Assembly (NCBI RefSeq): GCF_000331105.1
Contig: NC_020054.1
Location: 5,645,815-5,709,814, forward strand
Source: Fibrella aestuarina BUZ 2
GTDB lineage: Bacteria > Bacteroidota > Bacteroidia > Cytophagales > Spirosomataceae
DNA: 64,000 bases
Reading direction: 5' to 3'
The notes below the pieces were generated by a model. It saw only the letters and a list, made by a program, of their open reading frames with translations, was not told where the DNA came from and searched no databases. Both the position numbers and the translations under genes were made by a program. Position 1 is the first letter of the stretch. Every line of letters starts with the position of its first letter. Below, in pieces: positions 27,236 through 35,228 of this stretch.

Positions 27236-28210
27236 ATGCGCGACTTCAATCACATCGAATCAGTATACTGGGTGTTCACGCAGCTGTGCAACGACCAGTG
27301 TGCCCACTGCTATAACCTCTCGGGACCCAAAGGGCAGCGCATCAGTGAGGCCGATTGCATGGCCATCATTGCCAATCTGCCCGACCGCATCGACCGGCTT
27401 ATTCTGTCGGGCGGAGAACCTCTGGCCGACAAAAAACTGCTCTACGCCATCCTGGATCGCCTCAACGATCGGTACGGTGATCTACCCCTGCCCGAGCGGC
27501 CGCAACTGATGCTGCAAACCAACGGCGACCTCCTGACGGGTGAGATACTGGATACGCTCATCGACAAAGGCATCACCCGCTTCGACATCGCCAGCATCGA
27601 CCGCTTCCACAAACACGCGGGCGGGCGACTGCTGGAACTGGCCGATCTGTTTGCCTCGCGCGGGGTCAGCGGCGACGAGAAAGACCCGCTGATCGAGCGT
27701 GATACGTACCTGAAACCCCAACTAAGCTGGGGCTGCTGGGGCGCTACCGACGATATGTGGCTGGGTGGCAACTGGGCGCGGGGCCGGGCCTACGAAACGG
27801 GCCTCTGGAAACGCGACCCCAACCATAATTTCTGCGCTATTCTGTCGGGGGCCATCGGGTTCCTTAATGGTGGCGATCAGATCCCGCAGGAGATTTCCAT
27901 TCAACTCTGGCGCATTAACCCTTGTTGCCCCGGCACCAAACTGCCGCTGGGCGATGCCCGCACCGAACGCGTGGCCGACGTGCTACAACGCGTAGCCGAA
28001 TTGCCCGTTTACCAGTCGCTCGACCGGGGCGACCCTTACCGGATGGGTGAAAGCGTGGGCGTCTCCGAAGACTATGCCCGCAAGCGATGCGGCGAGTTGG
28101 GCAACGTTTGCCTGTGGTGCGATGAATTTTTCACCAAACACCACTTACCTAATCAACCTACTTCCGATAAAACCCCGGAGCCAATACGACAAAACTCGTT
28201 AACGCTTTGA
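27236..28210 (+). CDS. Radical SAM protein with Cys-rich C-terminus
   Basis: A 324-residue radical SAM enzyme. The 4Fe-4S site is CNDQCAHC (Cys18, Cys22, Cys25, the CxxxCxxC pattern), and the SAM contact is the GGEP motif at 59-62. The carboxyl half holds further cysteines in WGCWG, NFCA, NPCCPG, KRCGE and VCLWC, enough for one or two auxiliary Fe-S clusters as in SPASM-like enzymes. I do not recognise its subfamily. Start: the ATG before RDFNHIES, with a TTG three codons upstream as the alternative. It closes the importer locus; the terminator box after it is shared with the start of the locus. Substrate and reaction are unknown; no precursor peptide gene was seen nearby. Confidence 0.82.
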   Translation: MRDFNHIESVYWVFTQLCNDQCAHCYNLSGPKGQRISEADCMAIIANLPDRIDRLILSGGEPLADKKLLYAILDRLNDRYGDLPLPERPQLMLQTNGDLLTGEILDTLIDKGITRFDIASIDRFHKHAGGRLLELADLFASRGVSGDEKDPLIERDTYLKPQLSWGCWGATDDMWLGGNWARGRAYETGLWKRDPNHNFCAILSGAIGFLNGGDQIPQEISIQLWRINPCCPGTKLPLGDARTERVADVLQRVAELPVYQSLDRGDPYRMGESVGVSEDYARKRCGELGNVCLWCDEFFTKHHLPNQPTSDKTPEPIRQNSLTL

Positions 28211-28212
28211 TA

Positions 28213-28266
28213 TAGTCACTTGGTAGTGTATAAACCCCGCCCCTCTTTCGGCTGGGGTTTTTTGTT
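28213..28266 (+). terminator. TAGTCACTTGGTAGTG box plus terminator hairpin
   Basis: The box at 28213-28228 differs from the one at 22024 by one base. At the same spacing follows the hairpin AAACCCC ... GGGGTTT (28232-28260) and a run of T. It terminates the radical SAM transcript. Confidence 0.8.
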
Positions 28267-28294
28267 TTTGGTCACGTGCCACAGTCGGCGGGAA

Positions 28295-28852
28295 TCATTC
28301 TGTACCCGATGCGCCCAGCGGAATATCGAATAACGGCTGCCCGGTTTTATCCCGGTATCGAAACACGATCTCGACGCCATTGCGGCGCAGGTCGGCCACT
28401 ACCGGCTGCTTGTCGGCCGTAATCGACGCCATCAGTGATTTGCGGGTTTCATCTTTTTTGGGCTCGATCTCCGACGACCCAGCCACGTAATTCCGGATGC
28501 GCATGTTGAACTGCACCTTGCGGGTGTCGAGCACGCGCGTACTGTCCAGGTAAATGACGGGCGTAAACGACACGGGGCAGGCGCGGTTGATCGTCGCCGA
28601 CAGGTTGCGCAGCTTGGTGGCGTAGGCGGTTTGGGAAGCCAGCGCCGCCGCCAGTGAATCGGCCTGTCGCTGCCGGTCCAGTACCTGCGTGCTGGTGTCG
28701 GAAACCATACCCGAGGTATCGGCTCCCGAGGCGTCTGTCTTTTCTTTGGCGGAGGGTTCGCAGGCGGTCAGCATGGCCACAAGGGTCGAAAGGGCCAGCA
28801 GATGCCGATACGTAGTGGAGGTTTGGCGGTTCAAAACAACCCGACTCTTCAT
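28295..28852 (-). CDS. Hypothetical lipoprotein
   Basis: A 185-residue protein with a lipoprotein signal (LALSTLVAMLTAC, Cys at residue 31), preceded by a longer than usual polar lead. A Thr/Ser/Asp-rich linker follows, then a helical segment (LDRQRQADSLAAALASQTAYATKLRNL) and a C-terminal beta-rich domain with VSFTPVIYLDSTRV and EIVFRYRDKTGQPLFDIPLG. I recognise no family. It probably sits in the outer or inner membrane facing the periplasm. It converges on the radical SAM terminator and diverges from the DUF4159 gene. Confidence 0.65.
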   Translation of the reverse strand: MKSRVVLNRQTSTTYRHLLALSTLVAMLTACEPSAKEKTDASGADTSGMVSDTSTQVLDRQRQADSLAAALASQTAYATKLRNLSATINRACPVSFTPVIYLDSTRVLDTRKVQFNMRIRNYVAGSSEIEPKKDETRKSLMASITADKQPVVADLRRNGVEIVFRYRDKTGQPLFDIPLGASGTE

Positions 28853-28955
28853 TCGTGCGTATTTTTAATGGGAAACATACAACGTCAACCGCCGAGTTTA
28901 CTCGACAAGTTAGTTAAGGGTAGTTTGCTGGGCGTTTCCGGCTTATATTGGTCCT

Positions 28956-29576
28956 GTGAAACCGTTCATCTTCACCCGGCTCCAATATACATCCGGCGAT
29001 TGGGATACCGACCAGCGCATGCCTGCCAACCTGCTGCATTCGCTGATCGAGTATACGACCATTCCCGTCGACGAGAAGGAGCGGGTTGTGCAGCTCAACA
29101 GCACCGACATCTTCAGGAGTCCCTTTTGTTACCTCAGCGGCCATAAGCTCGTCGAGTTTTCGACCGTCGAGCGCGATCACTTTCGCCGGTACGTGCAAAA
29201 CGGCGGCTTTGTGTTCGTCGATGATTGTAACCACGATATCGACGGGCTGTTTGCCAAATCGTTTGAGCAGGAAATGGCCCGGACCTTTGGCCCCAAGGCG
29301 TTGCAGAAGATTCCGAACAACCACGCCCTCTACAAATCGTTTTTCCCGTTTCCCGATGGCCCGCCCACCACGTCGTTTGAACTCAACGGCTGGGGCGACG
29401 ACCTCGTGCACGATTATCTCAAAGCCATTGTCGTCAACGGCCGCATCGGCGTACTCTACAGCAACAAAGATTATGGCTGCGAGTGGGACTACGATTTTCG
29501 CAACAAACGCTTTCTGGCCGAAGACAACACCAAATTCGGCGTTAACATTGTGGTTTACGCTCTGACGGCAGTCTAA
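28956..29576 (+). CDS. DUF4159 protein
   Basis: A 206-residue protein matching DUF4159 (a GATase1-like fold found in MoxR/BatA loci): FTRLQYTSGDWDTDQRMPANLLHSL, DIFRSPFCYLSGH, RYVQNGGFVFVDDCNHD and GRIGVLYSNKDYGCEWDY. Start is GTG, just before KPFIFTRLQYTSGDWD, since no ATG is available upstream in frame. No signal peptide. It begins a run of six plus-strand genes ending at 36893 and is separated from MoxR by a long hairpin. Function is unknown; gene context suggests assembly or quality control of an envelope complex. Confidence 0.82.
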   Translation: MKPFIFTRLQYTSGDWDTDQRMPANLLHSLIEYTTIPVDEKERVVQLNSTDIFRSPFCYLSGHKLVEFSTVERDHFRRYVQNGGFVFVDDCNHDIDGLFAKSFEQEMARTFGPKALQKIPNNHALYKSFFPFPDGPPTTSFELNGWGDDLVHDYLKAIVVNGRIGVLYSNKDYGCEWDYDFRNKRFLAEDNTKFGVNIVVYALTAV

Positions 29577-29667
29577 GTCGGCAGAAGTCAACCGTGCTCA
29601 GTCTGGAAAGTCGCGATAGCGTTACTGAAACGACTTTCCAGACTGAGTACGGTCGACTTCTGCCGAC
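29577..29667. repeat. Long inverted repeat between DUF4159 and moxR genes
   Basis: The arms 29577-29613 and 29631-29667 are 37 nt each with two mismatches and a 17-nt loop. The hairpin begins at the base after the DUF4159 stop codon and ends 8 nt before the MoxR ATG. There is no T run, so it does not look like a simple terminator. Confidence 0.85.
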
Positions 29668-29675
29668 TACAACTT

Positions 29676-30647
29676 ATGGATACAACACAGATGAAAGCCC
29701 TTGTGGCGAAGCTTCCGCAGCTGAAAGCGGAGATTGGAAAGGTGATCATCGGGCAGGAAGAAGCCGTCGATCAGGTGCTGATAACGCTGCTGGCGGGCGG
29801 ACACTGCCTGCTGGAAGGCGTGCCGGGGCTCGCCAAAACCCTGTTGGTCAGCACCCTGTCGAAGACCCTGAGCATGTCGTTCAAGCGGATTCAGTTTACG
29901 CCCGACCTCATGCCCGGCGACATCATGGGTACCGAGGTGCTGGAAGAAGACCACAACACGGGCAAGAAATTTTTCCAGTTCAACAAAGGCCCGATTTTCG
30001 CCAACGTCGTACTGGCCGATGAGATCAACCGGACGCCACCCAAAACGCAGGCGGCCCTGCTCGAAGCCATGCAGGAATACAAGATCACGTATGGCGGCAC
30101 CGACTACCCCCTACCCCGTCCATTCCTGCTGATTGCCACGCAGAACCCCATCGAGCAGGCGGGCACGTACCCACTGCCCGAAGCCCAGCTCGACCGGTTC
30201 CTGCTGTACATCCGGCTCGGCTACCCCTCAGAGCAGGAAGAATTGGCCGTGTTGCGTGCCACCACCGGCACCGACCGCCCCAAGCTGTCGACTATCCTGA
30301 CCGACGCCGAAGTGATTGAGCTACAAACCCTCACCCGGCAGGTGTTTATCTCCGACGAACTGCTGGGGTACGTCAATAAACTAGTACGCAGCAGCCGCCC
30401 CGCCGATACGCCGGTAGCCTACGTAAAGCAATGGTGCGACTGGGGCGCTGGCCCCCGCGCCGGTCAGGCCTTGATTCTGTGCGCCAAAGCCCGCGCCGTG
30501 CTGAATGGTCGGTTTTCGGTCATTCCCGAGGATTTGCAGACGCTGGCCTACCCCGTGCTACGCCACCGCGTCGCGCTCAACTTCCGCGCTGAGTCGGAAG
30601 GCATCACCACCGACAAGGTGATCGAAGCGATTATAAAAGACCAATAG
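29676..30647 (+). CDS. MoxR family AAA+ ATPase
   Basis: A 323-residue MoxR-type AAA+ ATPase, thought to act as a chaperone that matures VWA-domain partner proteins. Walker A GVPGLAKT is at residues 48-55, Walker B is VVLADEINR, and further family stretches are TPDLMPGDIMGTEV, PPKTQAALLEAMQE and ATQNPIEQAGTYPLPEAQLDRFL. The C-terminal lid ends VALNFRAESEGITTDKVIEAII. The neighbours are the expected DUF58 protein and BatA-like membrane proteins, so it probably serves them. It is 61 nt from the DUF58 gene. Confidence 0.92.
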   Translation: MDTTQMKALVAKLPQLKAEIGKVIIGQEEAVDQVLITLLAGGHCLLEGVPGLAKTLLVSTLSKTLSMSFKRIQFTPDLMPGDIMGTEVLEEDHNTGKKFFQFNKGPIFANVVLADEINRTPPKTQAALLEAMQEYKITYGGTDYPLPRPFLLIATQNPIEQAGTYPLPEAQLDRFLLYIRLGYPSEQEELAVLRATTGTDRPKLSTILTDAEVIELQTLTRQVFISDELLGYVNKLVRSSRPADTPVAYVKQWCDWGAGPRAGQALILCAKARAVLNGRFSVIPEDLQTLAYPVLRHRVALNFRAESEGITTDKVIEAIIKDQ

Positions 30648-30708
30648 CCATTTATCATCTTCTGTCAGGTACGTTGTCACGGGTTTTATGAAACCTGCTG
30701 CTTAACAC

Positions 30709-31557
30709 ATGAACGCGCTCGAACTTATACGCCTTAATAACCTGCCGCTGGTGGGGCAGTTGCTCAGCGACGAAACGACGCTGGGGCTACACCACAGCCG
30801 ACGCAATGGGGCGGGCGTTGAATTTGCGCAGTTCCGAACGTATCAGCCTGGCGACGACCCGCGTCTCATCGACTGGAAACGCTACGCCCAGACGGGTAAA
30901 CACCTGGTGCGCGAGTCGGAAGCCGAAAGCAGCCGACAGGTTCGGTTGCTGGTCGATCTGTCGGGGTCGATGAACTACGAGGAGGGCGGTATCCGGCGGC
31001 TCGATTACGCCAAAGTGCTGCTCGCATCGCTGGCCTACATCGCCAACCGGCAGGGCGACCCCATCAGCCTCTACGGCGTTCGCGACGGGCGAATCGAGGC
31101 GCTGGTTCCGGCAGGCAAGCAGGCTTTTCAGAAAGTATTGGGTACGTTGGCGGGCCTGACGGCGTCGGGCGGCTGGCCCGAGCACACGGCGGGTTTTCCT
31201 GAACTGCAACGCCGCCAATCGGAACTGCTGGTGCTGGTATCCGACCTGCTTCAGCTCAACGACGAATGGCTGGCGCTGCTCCGGCAGGCAGCCTCGCCCC
31301 GCCGCGAAATCCTGCTGGTGCAGGTGCTGGGGCAGCAGGAAGTCGACTTCACGCTGTCAGGCTTCTACCAGTTCCAGGACCTGGAAACGAACCAGACCGT
31401 CGAGGTGCAGGCCGAAGCGGTGCGGGCGCAGGTACGTGACGCCGCCACTACCTACTTTGCGCAACTGGATACACACTTAACCCTCCCCCACCTCCGCCGC
31501 GTTCGGGCCATGCTCATCGACCCGCCCGCGCTGGTGTTGCGGGAGTTGCTGGGATGA
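30709..31557 (+). CDS. DUF58 protein
   Basis: A 282-residue cytosolic DUF58 protein. Its hallmark is RRNGAGVEFAQFRTYQPGDDPRLIDWKRYAQTGKHLVRE (the Y.PGDD.R.IDW motif). A von Willebrand A-like core follows with LLVDLSGSMNY, a DxSxS metal-ion site. No membrane segment is apparent. DUF58 proteins are regular partners of MoxR ATPases, as here. The gap to MoxR contains a CAGGTACGTT copy of the iterated octamer at 30667. Confidence 0.88.
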   Translation: MNALELIRLNNLPLVGQLLSDETTLGLHHSRRNGAGVEFAQFRTYQPGDDPRLIDWKRYAQTGKHLVRESEAESSRQVRLLVDLSGSMNYEEGGIRRLDYAKVLLASLAYIANRQGDPISLYGVRDGRIEALVPAGKQAFQKVLGTLAGLTASGGWPEHTAGFPELQRRQSELLVLVSDLLQLNDEWLALLRQAASPRREILLVQVLGQQEVDFTLSGFYQFQDLETNQTVEVQAEAVRAQVRDAATTYFAQLDTHLTLPHLRRVRAMLIDPPALVLRELLG

Positions 31558-31642
31558 AAAATCGTTAACCGGTTGAGGTCTACTGTTAGCCGCGTCCGCA
31601 AACGGTAGCCGTTACACCTTAAACGCCAAACCATTAACCGTC

Positions 31643-32863
31643 ATGCTTTTTCAGAATCCGGGTTTGCTTTGGGGAATGCTGGCCGTGGCCGTACCGATTG
31701 CGCTGCACTTTTGGCATCAGCAGCAGGCAAAGCCTATGCCCTGGGCCATGTTGCGCTGGCTCGAAACGCCCAACCAGCCTCCCAAACGCGGCTTTCGGTT
31801 CGATAACCTGTGGCTACTGCTGCTGCGGTGTCTGCTGCTGATGGTGCTAGCGTTGCTGCTGGCCCGGCCCGAGCTACCACAGGCCGATACGGCCAAAAAA
31901 GGAGCGCTTCATCTGGTCGAGCCAAATCGGCAGGTTGTCGACGCCTTCAAGTTTGAGTTGGAACAGGCCCGGCAACGCGGCGAACAGCTAGTCTGGGCGA
32001 CCGATACGCCCACGCCCGTCGACGAGCTGGGTACGTTGCCAACCACCGGCCAACCCGCCGACGCGCTGAACCCGTTAACCGTACAGGCCGCTGTGGCACA
32101 GGTTGGGTCGCCGCAAAACCGGCTGCATCTGTACCTGCGAAACACCACCTCCTGGACGGATGCGCCGCCCATCAACGTACCGCCCGGCTTTGTGCTTCAC
32201 GCCCTTCCAGTGCGGGCAGCGGCCGCTACGTCGGATCGGGTCGTGGCGCTGGCGGGGGGCCGTTTTTTAGGGACGGATCGCAACGGGCGACTCACGACAC
32301 TGACTCAGAAAACACCCGGTCAGCGGGTTGTTGCGACGGCACCGTTGCCCGTGCTGGTACAGTTTCGCCAGCCCGACGAACGCCGTACGGTGCGGGCAGC
32401 ACTGGCTGCGCTCACCTCGGCCTATGGCCTCACTTTCCTGATCGACGAGCAGACCGTGGCCAACAAGACCTACCGCTGGGTACTGACCGAACAGCCCGTC
32501 CGTCAGCCCAACCCGGCTACGGCTTACCTGACAACGGCACCGCTCACCCAAGCCAACGACCCCGCCGTGACGTACCTGACCCGCCCACTCACCACCGCCA
32601 ACCCGCTCGTTGCCAATGGGCAACTGCCCGAACAGTTGGGCAACGCGCTGGCCCGTTCGCTGGGCCTAGCGGCAGCCCCCGCCCCCCTGTCACAACGGGC
32701 CTTTTCGAGTTTGTTCGTGCCCACACCGACGCTGTCGACCAAAGCGACTATGGCGGCATCACTTGCCGCCCATCCCAGAAATCCTCTACAGACCGGCTTG
32801 CTGGTGTTATTTTTAAGCTTACTCCTTGTGGAACGCTGGTGGGCGCTACGCCGGGGGATCTGA
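31643..32863 (+). CDS. BatA-like membrane protein
   Basis: A 406-residue protein beginning with the TIGR02226-type amino terminus (LLWGMLAVAVPIALHFWHQQQAKPMPWAMLRWLE), followed by a second helix LLLLRCLLLMVLALLLARPELP. Family knowledge links this amino terminus to the aerotolerance-associated Bat proteins. The periplasmic region is Thr/Pro-rich and lacks an evident VWA metal site. A single carboxyl helix (TGLLVLFLSLLLVERWW) ends the protein. It follows the DUF58 gene by 85 nt. Confidence 0.82.
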   Translation: MLFQNPGLLWGMLAVAVPIALHFWHQQQAKPMPWAMLRWLETPNQPPKRGFRFDNLWLLLLRCLLLMVLALLLARPELPQADTAKKGALHLVEPNRQVVDAFKFELEQARQRGEQLVWATDTPTPVDELGTLPTTGQPADALNPLTVQAAVAQVGSPQNRLHLYLRNTTSWTDAPPINVPPGFVLHALPVRAAAATSDRVVALAGGRFLGTDRNGRLTTLTQKTPGQRVVATAPLPVLVQFRQPDERRTVRAALAALTSAYGLTFLIDEQTVANKTYRWVLTEQPVRQPNPATAYLTTAPLTQANDPAVTYLTRPLTTANPLVANGQLPEQLGNALARSLGLAAAPAPLSQRAFSSLFVPTPTLSTKATMAASLAAHPRNPLQTGLLVLFLSLLLVERWWALRRGI

Positions 32864-32939
32864 TACAACCGATGATTTTACGGCCAAAGGCAGTCTTTGG
32901 CTGGACTTAGAAAGCAGGGCAGCCCCTGCGTCATACAGG

Positions 32940-35189
32940 ATGCAACAACTTCATCAACTGATTCAGTCAACCAGTGCGCAACTGCGGCTCAACGGGCTGC
33001 TGAAAGGCTTGCTGATCGGGCTGGCGGCCGGTTTGCTGCTGGCCCTGCTCCCCGTTACCGTTGGGCTGGCTATCGTGGGCGGACTACTCGTCGCGGGGGT
33101 GGCCGCCTGGCAGTTGGGCGCTTTCCGGCCACAGCGCGACGTGGCGATTGGCCTGCTCCACCGGTCGCTGGGCGATACCGAGTACAGTTTGCCACTGCTG
33201 ACCAAACCCGAGCTTAATCTGGCCGAGCAGCTTCAGTTGGAGCGGCTGGCCCAGCAGGCAGCGCAGTTGCCCCGGCCGTTTGTCGGCCTGCAGAACCTGC
33301 GCCCCTACGCCCTCCTTTTCGCAGCGGCGCTGGCCGTTTTTCTGGTGGCCCGCTACTGGCCGTCGAGCCCCGACCATCGGCTCGCAGGCGCGGGCAGTCG
33401 GCAACAGGCGGTCGGAGGTAAAGCCCAAACGGCGAGCGCAGTGCCGCCCTCCTTCGAATCGGCCAGGCTGGCCATTCAGCCACCGGCTTACACCGAGTTG
33501 CCTCAACGCACCTCCAGCGACCTGAACGTAACGGCTTACGTCGGGTCGGTGTTGCGCTGGACGGTGCAGCTTAGCCAGACCGCTGGGGTGCGGGTAACGC
33601 TCGTTAACAGCCGGGGCGATGAATTGGCCTTCTCGCGCCAGAATGAGACCTTCACCTACCAGGACCGGGTACTCAACTCGGGTCTGTACGCGCTGCGGGC
33701 CTACTGGACCACCCCGGCGCGGCGCGACTCGCTCGTGTACCAATCGGATTTTTACCGGCTCGAAGCCCGCCCCGATGCCCCGCCCGTGATCCGGCCGTCG
33801 GCGAAAGACCTGTACCGGTTTCATCGCCTCGGCGACCCCACGTTGTTGAGCGTCGATGCACAGATTTCCGACGACTTCCGCGTGCTGGGTGCCTACATTG
33901 TGGCTACGCTGGCGCGGGGCTCAGGCGAAAACGTGAAATTTCGGGAAACTCGCTTTCCGGTGGCAACGCGGCCTTTCAAGGGGGCAAAAGTGGGCCACAC
34001 CCTCGACCTGGCGAAGCTCGGTTTTGCGCCCGGCGATGAACTCTATTACTACTGGGCCGCCCTCGACAATCGGCGCCCCGAACCGCAACTGACCAAATCG
34101 GATACGTATTTCGTTGTCTTCAAAGACACTGCCCGCACCGACGACGCCCAGCTCGCCACGATGGCCGTCAACGTGATGCCCGAATACTTCCGGAGTCAGC
34201 GGCAGATTATTATCGATACCGACAAGCTGATTGCTAAACGCAAGCGGCTGCCCAAGGCGGCGTTCAACAGTGAATCGAACGAAATTGGGTTCGACCAGAA
34301 AGTGCTGCGCCTGCGCTACGGGCAGTATCTGGGCGAAGAATTTGAAAACCAGATTGGTGGCCACGAACCGCTACCCGACAACGACGCCGATTTGCTCGAA
34401 GCCTATTCGCACAAACACGATAGCGGTGAAAAAGACCCGAATGGCGACGTGAAATCGCCCAAAGAGGCCCACGAACACGAAAACGAACATGGGCACGGCG
34501 GACATGACCACGACGACCACGGCCCGCAGAAACTCGGCGAAGAGCAGGACCCCCTGGCCGCGCTGATGGAGCAGTATGTGCACAACCACGACAACGGCGA
34601 GGTAAACACCTTCTACGAACAGTCGACGCGGAGTTTGTTAAAAATGGCCTTGGAGCAGATGTGGCAGTCGGAGTTGCATTTACGGCTCTATGAACCCGAA
34701 AAAGCCCGCCCCTACGAGCAGAAGGCGCTCGAATACCTGAAAATCGCCCAGCAAAAAGCGCGGGCTTACGCCAAGAAAAGCGGCTACGATCCGCCGCCGT
34801 TGAAAGAAAAAGAAACCCGCCTGACAGGCGAACTGGGCAAGGTCGACAGCCAGCATCGGCAGACCCGCCAATACAGCAACGTACCAACGGCCACGCTGAT
34901 CGCCGAGGTGCTTGGGTACGTTGACTTGCCCAACCTCTCGGTCTCGCAACGCCAGACAGTCAGCGCGTTGAGCGCGGCGCTTAGTGGTCCGCTGCTCCAG
35001 AGTGGCCTCAACAACTGGGCGGTGGTGGGTCAATTGCAGCAACTGGCCAGCGGGCGGCGGCTGTCGGCCGAAGCCATCGGGCAACTGAAGACCAAACTGG
35101 CTGGTTTCAGCACCCGCCCCACCACCCCGACGCGCCCCACAGCCACCGCTGATAAAGCATTGGAAGCGGCCTTCTGGCGCAATTTATAA
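32940..35189 (+). CDS. Large membrane protein of the MoxR/BatA locus, DUF4175-like, with His-rich loop
   Basis: A 749-residue protein. Two adjacent amino-terminal helices (about residues 20-60) and a third near 120-140 anchor a long periplasmic part with beta-rich repeats (PPAYTELPQRTSSDLNVTAY, FYRLEARPDAPPVI). At residues 491-528 there is a His/Asp/Glu-rich insert with HEHENEHGHGGHDHDDHG, well suited to bind zinc, nickel or copper. A helical carboxyl part with QSELHLRLYEPEKARPYEQKALEYLKIAQ resembles DUF4175-type proteins, though I am unsure of the assignment. The ATG before QQLHQL is chosen; the longer frame runs into the BatA-like gene. Confidence 0.72.
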   Translation: MQQLHQLIQSTSAQLRLNGLLKGLLIGLAAGLLLALLPVTVGLAIVGGLLVAGVAAWQLGAFRPQRDVAIGLLHRSLGDTEYSLPLLTKPELNLAEQLQLERLAQQAAQLPRPFVGLQNLRPYALLFAAALAVFLVARYWPSSPDHRLAGAGSRQQAVGGKAQTASAVPPSFESARLAIQPPAYTELPQRTSSDLNVTAYVGSVLRWTVQLSQTAGVRVTLVNSRGDELAFSRQNETFTYQDRVLNSGLYALRAYWTTPARRDSLVYQSDFYRLEARPDAPPVIRPSAKDLYRFHRLGDPTLLSVDAQISDDFRVLGAYIVATLARGSGENVKFRETRFPVATRPFKGAKVGHTLDLAKLGFAPGDELYYYWAALDNRRPEPQLTKSDTYFVVFKDTARTDDAQLATMAVNVMPEYFRSQRQIIIDTDKLIAKRKRLPKAAFNSESNEIGFDQKVLRLRYGQYLGEEFENQIGGHEPLPDNDADLLEAYSHKHDSGEKDPNGDVKSPKEAHEHENEHGHGGHDHDDHGPQKLGEEQDPLAALMEQYVHNHDNGEVNTFYEQSTRSLLKMALEQMWQSELHLRLYEPEKARPYEQKALEYLKIAQQKARAYAKKSGYDPPPLKEKETRLTGELGKVDSQHRQTRQYSNVPTATLIAEVLGYVDLPNLSVSQRQTVSALSAALSGPLLQSGLNNWAVVGQLQQLASGRRLSAEAIGQLKTKLAGFSTRPTTPTRPTATADKALEAAFWRNL

Positions 35190-35228
35190 GCACTCAACGC
35201 CTTCGCTGATCCCGTTTTGCCTGCCCCA

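Noticed and set aside
27236..28210. A RiPP biosynthetic cluster around the radical SAM protein
   Set aside because: No short precursor gene, RRE-like domain or peptidase is visible next to it; transporter genes are of importer type.
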